Source: Capitella teleta (taxonomy: Eukaryota; Annelida; Polychaeta; Capitellidae). Taken from it: a stretch of DNA of 64,000 nucleotides. Within the stretch, counting starts at the first letter, position 1. Each line of letters starts with the position of its first letter. Below the pieces are notes generated by a model. It was not told the DNA's origin. It worked only from the letters and a program-made list of their open reading frames with translations, and did not search any database. Shown piece after piece: positions 1-9,421 of the stretch. The position numbers and the translations under genes are program-made. The stretch spans positions 76,780-140,779 of the forward strand of contig KB306105.1 in assembly GCA_000328365.1 (NCBI GenBank). Direction: 5' to 3'.

Positions 1-211
1 TATGGTAACGGGGGAGTGCTTAGCAACCATCTCTATGGAGTTATAAAGTCAACCTCATCATGTTCTGTCAATATGCTGGTTTCGTGTGATACACACTCCT
101 CGTTGATTTATCTTCAATTCTTTTTTTCTTTTTTCAATGAAATGAGCTCTGCTATAAATTGATTTACGGATTTTCATCCATTAAATTGTGCTTTTGTTTC
201 TTTTCTTCATC

Positions 212-219
<8 letters not shown>

Positions 220-248
<29 letters not shown>
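220..248. repeat. Poly(T) tract, 29 nt
   Basis: Uninterrupted run of T following a T/C-rich stretch that starts near 190. It could be the reverse-strand poly(A) of a decayed insertion, but nothing recognisable adjoins it. Confidence 0.9.
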
Positions 249-250
<2 letters not shown>

Positions 251-1227
251 GTTTTCTGTGTGATAACTCACTGGTAAGTCATTCTTCATATTTATAACTG
301 GACATAACTTGCTTTATATCAAAGCTAAAAATTGCTGATTTGAATAATATTAATCATGGCAGCCTGTTAGACTATACTGAGTACTGTCTGAGTATACTTA
401 CTACTCAGCTTCTACAAACCACGCTCTGCTAACCAAGCGTCAATGCGTCTCTTCACACCGCTGTGCGACCTTTGACCCTCCGCTGAATTAAAATTTTAAG
501 GACGAAATAATAATCAGAAACATCTCTCTTGTGAAATTATGAATATAACGCTGAGGTATGACGAAAAAAAAAAATAACAATGTACAATCTGCGTTATGAG
601 TTATATTTATTTGAGAGTTTCTCTGCGTGCTATCACATGCTTCCATACAATATTTTAATTTTGAAACTTTTACAAACAGCGTAGATTCACGCCCCATTTA
701 TTAGTGCTTGCAATTTCACGGGGTTGCATTCTGTAATTTTTCCTTTTGCACCTGTCAGTTATCACAAGAATAGTGATGAATAGTGCAGTGAGGAATCCTT
801 TCAGATGAAATATCCTGTCCTTGAAACAAGCATAGACGGTTCTGAATGATAAACACCGTCACTATATAAGAATAGCCTCAGCCAAACACGTCCAAAAGCA
901 TATGCATGGTACGCACAATTGAGGCAGAATCACTTTATACCATTCTTGTCGAGAGTTTTCCCAAATTTGCGCTTCTAACTCTTGCGACATATCTTTCTTA
1001 GACACGGTAATCTACCCGGCAATTGCGCAATCAGTGAGTAGTGCGGGAAACTGGATATCGTGACAGACTGACAGCGCCATGTAAACCAGCGTAACGTTAG
1101 ATCGAGATGGCTATATAATTAACTTTTGCGAATTCTTCCGTTGAAGATGAAGACATATTTTGACTGAGTTTTCTGAACATTGGATAATAATAGTGACCCA
1201 CAAAGAACTTCTATTCTGTGTTGTGAC

Positions 1228-1313
1228 TTGGAGAACTCACCTGTATAAAGTGGATTGAGATGCAGCGCAACTGAACATTCATGGAATGGATTTTATGGCG
1301 CTATACAAATAAA

Positions 1314-1345
<32 letters not shown>
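1228..1345 (+). mobile_element. Degenerate CR1/L2-like LINE or SINE tail with (ATT)n
   Basis: The text from gtataaagtggattgagatg to ggcgctatacaaataa followed by about ten ATT units matches the general form of CR1/L2-type 3' ends (TGTAAAGCGC...GGCGCTATAnAAATAA(ATT)n). No coding part is visible. It could instead be a SINE that borrows such a tail. Confidence 0.6.
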
Positions 1346-1346
<1 letters not shown>

Positions 1347-2877
1347 ACTACAGTATTAAATTCTGCGGTACAGAAATGTAATTACATGTAGGTAAACCCC
1401 AGTTTTGAGGCTAACATATTATTATGTATACTACATATTGCTCAAGACGATACTCAACCACGCATGATGAAAATGCTTTCAAGCGTTCCGATTACAAGAT
1501 ATGGTATTGATGACTGATGAAATAGACGTGGTGACACTCCTAATAGTGGTTTACTTAAACGAGCGTTTCTTTTCCACTTAGCTTTTTTTATACCTAAATA
1601 TATTGATTATCTCATGAATTCCATCAGTTAACCTAAATTTGCTCTGTGTAATTGTTGTGGAGATATTTTGCATCAATTCGCGATATTAAACAAAGTGGAA
1701 ATCGTGAGCCGGATTTAAGAGTGGGAATATCAACAATGCATGGCCCAACGACATCCAAGTGTGACTTTTTATCTAACACAGCTAGTAGTTCAATTCAATT
1801 TCGTTTGACGCAAATATATTGAAATTACATTAATTTGTCTAATTATGATCATCAGATCGGGCTTAATTCTATTCTGGATTACTAAATTAATTTGAATTAA
1901 TTGCATTAAATTAGAGTTATTTTGGTCCATGACCAAGGTTATTCATATACTCAGCCACAGTGGTTAAGTTGTGACGTAACATTTTAAAACCCAGCCAACA
2001 AGGACCCACCTAATAACACTCGAGATTGAATTACCAACTCCACCCACTCCACTCCTTACATAGAAATAAAAGATAATCAAATCATGCAGTTAAACTTAAT
2101 CCACGGCTTTGAAGAATAATGGAACATTTTTTTCTCTGGCGAATTATAACTTCTTTAAACTATGTGGTTTTATTTTGCTTACCCTTTCAGTGCTATTTTA
2201 ATGTTCTCCATATTTCCCTTTACTTCTTCATCTTTTCAAGCCATCTGTCTAAACAGGTATGTTGCTTTTCGAAAATACCGCGTTTTGAACTTTCCAAAAT
2301 AATAATATAACATGCAATAAAAATTGAACGAACAGACCTCTATGGAAATCTCTGAGTTTAAACATAACTTTTTACTGCAATGTAAGATTAATAAAGAAAG
2401 AAAGTAAAAGGCAATACAGAAATATGTGATAATTTAATGTATTTCTCATTTTTCGTAAAAAGCCGATGATTACATATAATTCGCTGAAATAGCAAAAATA
2501 GATCGCGGTTTGGAAATCGAATGATGAGACAAATTGAACGTTTGCAGAAAACGTCGAAATTATTTAGTTACATGAAAAAAAAAAAAAAAAAAATGGGGGA
2601 AAATCAACAAATAACAAATAAAATTCGAAGCGGATGGTTAATTAAGATATGACGGTGGGGTTTTTTTTATAAATATTTACAATGATTTTTGCATAGAGCA
2701 TAAAAATTATGTACATTAATATCACTCATTCAATTTCGCACTATTTTTGCTCAACTCGCTTTTACATTAACATAATAATTATATTATATAATTCCTCAGT
2801 AATCACAGATTTAATTAAGTAAAATAAATGAATTAGTATACAGGTGTACACGTGTCTTTGAGATTTCTACTCGGATG

Positions 2878-2906
2878 TGACGTCACGTGATTGTTGCTAT
2901 GGTAAC
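2878..2906. promoter_or_regulatory. Composite CRE / E-box / RFX X-box
   Basis: TGACGTCA (2878-2885) overlaps TCACGTGA (2883-2890), and two bases later comes GTTGCTATGGTAAC (2893-2906). The last matches the 14-bp RFX X-box consensus RYYNYYATRRNRAC in full. It lies about 420 bp beyond the protocadherin stop codon, so it is either in the 3' UTR or in an enhancer or promoter for something else. Motif matches are seen directly; binding is inferred. Confidence 0.5.
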
Positions 2907-3322
2907 AAAGCAACGCCACAGGGTTAGGACGAAGTGCTGCCGCCTATGAGGAAAATTAGGAAAAGGAAATAATATATTTCACCCTGAATTATAACGAAAT
3001 ATAATAATAATACATTTTGACAAAATAACTGACAATAATAATATTATATCATGAGGTATGTATCTTTAGTCTATAGACTTCAGTACGTCACACGAAAGCT
3101 CTAAGATGCATTATTTTGAGATTACACATTCGTTGGTCTATCGCAACAAGAAACTAAAAGTGTTTATATATTATTACGTCGACATTTCTGGAAATACAGA
3201 AAGAATGAATGATAGCACCATCGGCGCCATGTAATATACGGAAGACATGATTATCATTTTATGATTTGTTTAAAAGCACTGAACGCTGTCCAATCACAGT
3301 TTTTTCATAGAAGGCCATGACG

Positions 3323-4143
3323 TCACACCACCGTGCCATCTTCCGTTGCATTTAAGTGCGTTCGCTTCATAGCTGAAGTGTCAATTGTGTATGACCCGGA
3401 CACAGTGGTGTCGTCGTCCGACATAGCACTGCCTTCGTCGACTGAGCGTCGTCGTTTCGGCTTCGAATCGCGGTACAGAGTCGGCGGAGTGTGGAGATCC
3501 GGCTCGTGCGGACAATAGTCGTTGTTATTCTCGTTCCATGGACCCGGGGGTGGGGTGTAGCGCTGAGGTTTCATCGGTTGCACGCGGCGAGGACGCTCCA
3601 TCGGAGGACGAGTAGCGTGTTGTAAACAGTCAGAGTGGTGCCGCTGGAGGCCGGTGGGAGACACTTGCATCTTCGGAATGGTTTCCATAGACTCGTCAAG
3701 GCGAGCGATCCCGGATACCAAGCTTTCTTCGGATCCGTTATGAGCTCTGCGCATTGGGTCAAGCAGGGATGAGTTGTTATGATCGCAATGGACATCATAG
3801 TTGTCCATTCTTCCGGGGGCGGAATTGACACTTTCGATGGAAGATCTGGGTCCGGTTGTGCAGCCGATGCATCGGTCGAAGGGTTGCTGTGGTTGTCGTT
3901 GGGATCTATGCACGCGGTCATTAGATCCAGTTCTGGGTGGGTACCGGTACTTCGGGGTACAGCGAACGCAAGAGTCCGATCTGGGTCCCCCGCAGTACCG
4001 GAGGGCGGGGCGTTGGCTGACCCCGGGGGGTGGGGCGGAGTATAGGGGTTCGGGGCTTCGGGGTTCGTCAGTCATGGGTCCGTCGACGCACATCTCCGTC
4101 GTTTCTTCGTAGATGGTGTCCGCCAGCGGAGGTGCATACGGGG
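3323..4143 (-). CDS. Protocadherin coding exon 4: C-terminal tail
   Basis: 821 nt from catttcag|CCCCG to TGA, phase 1 in. It encodes 272 residues that are rich in Pro, Arg and Ser and probably disordered, with CVRC and CIGC pairs, a basic KPKRRR stretch near the end and a final DGTVV. The stop codon lies inside a TGACGTCA palindrome (3318-3325, read on the other strand). I could not assign a polyadenylation site with confidence; the sequence below 3322 is AT-rich and offers several weak candidates. Confidence 0.88.
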
Positions 4144-7100
4144 CTGAAATGGGCGGCATTGTCAATGTCAGCTGATGTAATGGATTTTTTTGATTTTTTT
4201 TTTTTTTGAATTTTGATTTCTCTTTCAGAAAATTATAGAAGGTGTCGGGAATAGCGCGTGCAAACTAAAGGACAAGCAGACCTGCTAAAATTAACCCAGA
4301 GAAATATTTAAAAATATAAAAAATTGATAAACTTTAAAGAAAGGCATGCAACAACAAAAAGAAGTTAATGACAACGAGGTACGAAATAAGACCATTAGAA
4401 CCAACAGAAAGAAGTTTGTCATGAATTGTAATTAATTAACCTTTGTTATGGTTTTCAGATCCACATTTCCGTAGAAACATCTAAACAAACATGCACAATA
4501 ATGAAATCTACGCGAAGCAGTACATGCATTAATAGATCATGCCTCAGTTACCTGCACATAGTCATACGAGAGTGGGATGATATCGCACCACTGGTAATAC
4601 AGGGATATTATGGGTTAATATATTCTCATGCCTACGTCATGCTGACGTCACATAAATCATGACGTCATAGTTAAAGGGTCACCGAAATTACAACTATTAT
4701 TTTGTTCCACAGCTCTACAGTCTACACCCCATGCTAATAATTATAAATATTATACATCTTTTTTTTTTGTTCTAACAGAATGTGTCGTTGTAATCGAGGA
4801 CTGGAGCTTTTTCTGAACGAGAAAAATTCCCTGATTGGTCAAAGGATTACCATGGAAATCATTGTTTTAGACTAAAATAGATACGTACTGCGAGTGTCGA
4901 TGGGGTATCCGTAGGGGTCGGTCGCAGCAGGGGGGTGGGCGTATCCGTACATCCCGGGCTCTCCCTCCTCGCTCGGTCCATGTCCGCTGTCCGTAATGGA
5001 TCCAGTGCACGAACACTCGGACTCTTGATCCATGCTACTATTTAGCATATCATGCATCTGGATTTAAAAAAAATATATGTGTGTGTTTAATTACATATAT
5101 ACCCGGTATATTTGCTTTGAACAATTCAAAATTGAGAGAGAATTTTGATATAATTAAAACGATGATAATTATGATTAGAATTGACAACATATTTGACTTT
5201 CCATCACCATGTATCATAATACAATGAACAGAACCGAAAGTAAGGTCAACTGAGATGGAAATAAGAAAGATGACAGGGAGGATGGTGTACCTCGAGGTCT
5301 CCCTGGGTGAGGTGGTGCAGAGGACGCTCACTACCATACGTCGTGCCAGCGCCTTTGCGATGTTTGCTGCAGTGGTGATGGTGATGATGGTGATGATGGT
5401 GATGGTGGAGCACGCCATCCTCTTCCAACTCCTTCGCAGATCTGGTAGCGACCTTGTTGTGGGGAGCGCGTGATGGAGCTCCAGCCACCGACGCTAACCT
5501 GGTTGGAGCAGCACCATCGTGTAGCGGAAGAGGATAAGACTCTGTCTGTGCATGCACGTTCTACAAACCGACAAAACAGAAAGTGAAACTGAAGCTAACG
5601 AAACTGAAGAAGACATTGAAAGCGAAAGTGGAAACCATAACATACTCTGATCATTTCTATATATCCGTATGCCCGTGGTTTCAACACGGGAAATGTGGTC
5701 GTAGCGGACTGTTTGTGGATTGATATTATTAAGAACATTAGATCTATGTTGTGTGGGAGTAAAATAAGGGCTAGACGCTCGCACTTACGCGACCTGCTAG
5801 CTTGTGGGTTGGGTGTGATTTTTGCGCCACTAACCGAGTCAGTTTGCACGAAATGTTAGCACTTTTGATTCAAGTTTGATGGTTTTTATGACCCATTATA
5901 AAACACTGATCCCTCGGAGGGCTGTTACGTAACACAGCTCAGAGCATAACTGGCCATTGACAAGAAAATTCTACGGTGTCTCTGATGCGCATCGCATTCT
6001 TTTCAAGTTGCGTCGGCGCGCGCAAAATTTCGCCAAGTGACGCGTATTCGGCGTGTAGATCATTTAACCATGACAAACAAGAGTGTCAAGGGTATTAAGC
6101 CAGCTAAGGTTCATTACTCAGCAATAATGATCACTAATTAAGAAGCGTCTATCGTCGAATCAGTTTGAGTTGAGCCATAAATAAAGGAACCTTTATCCTG
6201 CTCAGGACCTTTTAATATTCAGCATAAAAGTCCGCTGTTTTGTTTATAATTACAGGGTGCATTCATTGGTGGTCACTATAACACTTCACTGATTACAAGG
6301 TTTGCCTTACATAATGATAAAACTCAAACGAGGGATGTTTTTTAAGAAGCTTGAACTGTTGTTAAATCAAAAAGATATTCAACGCATTATCACTACAGGA
6401 ATCGTTACGCAAAAAGAAGCATCAGGGTATCTTTAACATGCATCTACATGTACATCAAGTCAAAAAATTCGATTTTTCTTTGAATAAGTAAAAAAATTCG
6501 ATGTTTCTTTTAACAGAGAGAGAAAAGAAGAGCTTGGTTCGGCGGATAGCAGACGATAACATTACAGGAGACACGCCACCAGAATGGATTATGTAACCGA
6601 CTAAATCATCCAAAAACCACATTTAATGTTATGTACAAAGTGTACGCGTGTACGTGAAGAGAAAGCTCACCTCAATGACTTTAGGCTCGGCTTGCATCGG
6701 CCAGCCTGGGTCATCCTTATCCAGACTAAAAGTGACCTCTTTCTTGACCTTATCCTTGGTCTTTCTTCCGAGATGACCATTGTCCACAGCGTATTCTTGG
6801 TGCATGGGTGATTCGCTGTTGGTGCTGAGGTCACTGAACCGCTTCGGGTCTCCGTTGGGCAGGTGTTTGTTGGACTCTTGCAAGCGGCAGTTGTACTTGT
6901 GTTTCTTTGCCAAATGTCGACGGTGCGCTCGGACGCACATCACAGCAGTGATGATGACGAAGATGATGAAGAAGAACCCACAGATGACGCCGACCAAGAT
7001 GATGAGGTTGTTGCCCTCGAGGATGCCGTTCCCGACACTCGCTCCAAGGGCGCCGAGGGTCTTGTTGACGTACACGTTGATGTCAGCAATCCTGGATCGC

Positions 7101-9421
7101 ACTGGATCTCCGTTGTCATGGACAACAACAACCATTTTGAAAGTCTGGTGGTCTCGCAGCTCATCCGGATCGTTGACTTCGATTGCGCCGGTTTTCTTGT
7201 CAATCCGGAATGTTCCAAGATCGTTGCCGTTGGAGATGGTGTAGGTGAGCACGCTGTTCGGTCCGTCATCTGGATCAGTCGCCAGGATCCTGGTGACTTG
7301 GTATCCACTCCAGACCTTATGCGGCATCTGCACAGTGTGGTTGAGGGGGGTGGGGAAGGTGATGACGGGAGCGTGGTCGTTTTCGTCCTTCACGGAGACG
7401 CTGACATTGACAACAGTCTGTATGTGTGAAAACCCAGAATTGGATGCTACAATCTGGAACTGATAAGACGACCGCTCTTCCCGATCCAAAGCGCGGGTAG
7501 TGATGAGCGCGCCGGTGAATGTGTCGACCTCGAATCGGTCAGCATACGCCGCTCCGGGTACGATGGAGTAACGGACTTGATCATACGGATATGAGTCATC
7601 GTCGGTGGCATTCACAACGCCAACCTGCGTATTCGGGTCCTGGTTCTCGGGAACTTCGAATGAGTACACCATCTGAGAGAACCTGGGCCACTCGTCGTTA
7701 ATGTCCTGGACGGTCAGGGTCATCGACGCCGTGGCGATGAAAGGGATCTCCCCGAGGTCAGTCACGGTTATCAAATAACGAAACAAATTTTCCTTTTCGT
7801 AATCAAAGACGACCTGGGCAGTCACAACGCCAGTCACTGGGTTGATGTGCACGGTGTCAGAAGAACCCTCAGTAGTGCTTTCGATGCTAAACTTCAGAGC
7901 TGCGTTCTTTCCTTCGTCTGCGTCAGTAGCGTTGATCTGGATAATCACAGCGTTTAAAGAGTTGTTCTCTTTGAAGGCGACGACGAAATTATTAGCAGAC
8001 ATCTTGGGAGGATTGTCATTGATGTCTGTGATCTGGACGGGGATCCTCCTGGTCGTGCTCATGGGCGGTGACCCGTGGTCAGTGCACGACATGGCTACTT
8101 GGTACTCGGCCGACACCTCGCGGTCGAACTCAACCGCTGCCAGAATCTTGTAGTCAGACTCTGACCGCTCTTCTAGTTTGAAGAGGGAGCTGTCAATCGC
8201 ACAGTCGAAATCTCCGCTTGGTCCGCTATCACCATCAGTAACAGAAACATACGCAACGAAAGTGTTGACCTGAGAATGCTCGGCCACTTGCGCTTGACCA
8301 TTGTCGGTTAAAGCGTTGACCAATATCACTGGAGCTTCGTCGTTGACGTCAAGAACCCGGACAAGGATTTTAGCAAAAGCGGGGAGAGAATTAGGACCAC
8401 GGTCGGACGCCTTCGCGGTGAGACGGTAGAGAGAGGCTTTCTCATAGTCGACCTCTCCTTTGACATAAATCTCACCAGTTTCATTACGAATCCCAAAGAC
8501 GTCACCGTGCTCCTTCTCAGTATGGGCTGCGAAGCTGTACAAAACTTGCCCGTTTAATCCCAAATCGGGATCCCGGGCCTCCACGGATAAGATAGGATGC
8601 CCCGCCGGGAGATTCTCATAAATTGAGACATCATATGAACTGTTAACAAACTTTGGGTTATTGTCGTTGTAATCGGTGACCGTGATATCGATGATAACGG
8701 AGGCTGACTTCTCTGGACTGCCACCGTCGACAGCGATGACCTCGATGACGTAATGGCTCTCGTCTTCCCGATCCAGAGCTTCGTTCAGCTCCAAGCGGAC
8801 GTCTTTTGACCCGTCCAGTTGGTCAGTCACTCGGAGTCCGAACTTGTCGATGTTGGAGTCGCTGTTTATCGAGCGCAGCCTGTATGTTTGCACCCCGTTA
8901 ATTCCACTGTCTTCGTCCTCGGCGGCAGGGATCTGATATATCGGGGTTCCTTGGGGGGTGTTCTCGGGTATATCCAACGGGATTCTATCCTGAGGGAAAC
9001 GAGGGGCATTGTCGTTGATGTCGACAATATACACGACGACTTTGACGATCTGGAAATAATCCACGGGAAGGATCTTCACATCCAAATCAATTTCGCACGT
9101 TTCAATATATGGACACAGAGCCTCACGATCGAGGGCTGTCTTGGTAGAAATAACCCCAGACTTCCGATCAATCACAAAGTTCGAGTACTTAGACGCTGTT
9201 GAACGGAACTGGAAAGTTAGCCGGTCAAGTACACCTGGATCATTACTGTATCTAGCGGTCAGATTAGCGTCTCGTTTGATATCAGCCACCTGTACACTGG
9301 ACCCCTCCAACACATTATACTCCAATTGGTCCTCTGCGACTACATGTTGCCATAGCAANNNNNNNNNNNNNNNNNNNNNNNNNNNNNNNNNNNNNNNNNN
9401 NNNNNNNNGAGAGGCGAACAT
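3323..9421 (-). CDS. Non-clustered (delta-like) protocadherin, four coding exons
   Basis: Single-pass cell-surface adhesion protein. Coding exons, in transcript order: 9421-6671, 5560-5291, 5057-4889, 4143-3323. All junctions are GT-AG and the phases agree, giving about 1,336 residues if the gap size is right. Seven cadherin repeats occupy roughly residues 30-141, 142-257, 258-365, 366-473, 474-580, 581-687 and 688-786. Six calcium-binding linkers are visible (DINDNAP, DYNDNNP, DVNDEAP, DINDNPP, DINDEWP, DENDHAP). A hydrophobic span lies at 805-830. The cytoplasmic tail has KKEVTF (893-898), 12 histidines (969-980), DSGHGPSEEGE (from 1030), CxxC pairs at 1122-1125 and 1155-1158, and a C-terminal TVV that fits a class I PDZ ligand. 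Seven repeats with all ectodomains in one exon is the delta-1 protocadherin layout, and KEVTF resembles that group's PP1-binding RVTF. I did not see a clear CM1 motif, so the orthologue (PCDH1/7/9/11 type) is left open. The ATG at 9421 is the first after an in-frame stop upstream. Confidence 0.93.
4643..4667. promoter_or_regulatory. Paired CRE palindromes in protocadherin intron 3
   Basis: Two perfect TGACGTCA sites at 4643-4650 and 4660-4667, 17 bp apart start to start, just after a CTACGTCA half-match. This is a candidate CREB/ATF-responsive element inside the gene. Confidence 0.4.
4889..5057 (-). CDS. Protocadherin coding exon 3: cytoplasmic, DSGHGPSEEGE motif
   Basis: 169 nt, from atccag|ATG to CGCA|gtacgt (phase 0 in, phase 1 out). 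It encodes MHDMLNSSMDQESECSCTGS and then DSGHGPSEEGEPGMYGYAH. The acidic Ser/Gly block resembles short conserved tracts in the cytoplasmic tails of non-clustered protocadherins. The leading ATG is an internal Met codon, not a start. Confidence 0.85.
5291..5560 (-). CDS. Protocadherin coding exon 2: cytoplasmic, with 12-His run
   Basis: A 270-nt, 90-codon exon bounded by tttgtag|AAC and GAG|gtacac. Both boundaries are phase 0, so the exon is symmetric and could be skipped without breaking the frame. It starts NVHAQTESYPLPLHDG and holds twelve consecutive His codons (mixed CAC/CAT), then CSKHRKG. It was placed here because its entry phase matches exon 1 and its exit phase matches exon 3. Confidence 0.85.
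5561..6670 (-). other. Protocadherin intron 1 (1,110 nt)
   Basis: gtgagc...tttgtag. No domain-bearing frame. The two other introns are 5058-5290 (233 nt) and 4144-4888 (745 nt). Confidence 0.8.
6671..9421 (-). CDS. Protocadherin coding exon 1: signal peptide, EC1-EC7, membrane span
   Basis: A 2,751-nt exon that stays open throughout apart from the N gap. It encodes the signal peptide (mostly lost in the gap), all seven cadherin repeats, the transmembrane helix and 87 cytoplasmic residues. It ends ...PKVIE at GAG|gtgagc in phase 0. The frame runs on past this donor for only 13 residues before a stop. Strong codon-level conservation of the cadherin signatures leaves no doubt about the strand. 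Confidence 0.95.
9359..9408. other. Assembly gap of 50 N inside the protocadherin signal peptide
   Basis: Fifty consecutive Ns. The round length suggests a placeholder and not a measured size. Four codons (MFAS) lie on the 5' side and the frame resumes at LLWQHVVAED on the 3' side. The gap happens to preserve frame, but the true number of missing bases is unknown, so residue numbers for this protein are provisional. Confidence 0.97.

Larger units (their letters stand above)
1..3322. other. 3' flank of the protocadherin gene; no gene recognised
   Basis: AT-rich. It holds the poly(T) run, the CR1/L2-like tail near 1.3 kb, a 19-nt poly(A) at 2575-2593 and the CRE/X-box composite at 2.9 kb. Part of 2.3-3.3 kb is probably the protocadherin 3' UTR. 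The only open frames are short and show no recognisable domains. Confidence 0.6.

Noticed and set aside
6780-7429. Plus-strand open frames of up to 188 codons opposite the protocadherin ectodomain exon
   Set aside because: They are antisense shadows of a strongly conserved, GC-rich coding exon and have no domains of their own.
9346-9358. GTTGCCATAGCAA, almost an X-box, at the edge of the gap
   Set aside because: It lies in the coding sequence for LLWQH of the protocadherin; the match is probably a by-product of the codons and its last base is unknown.
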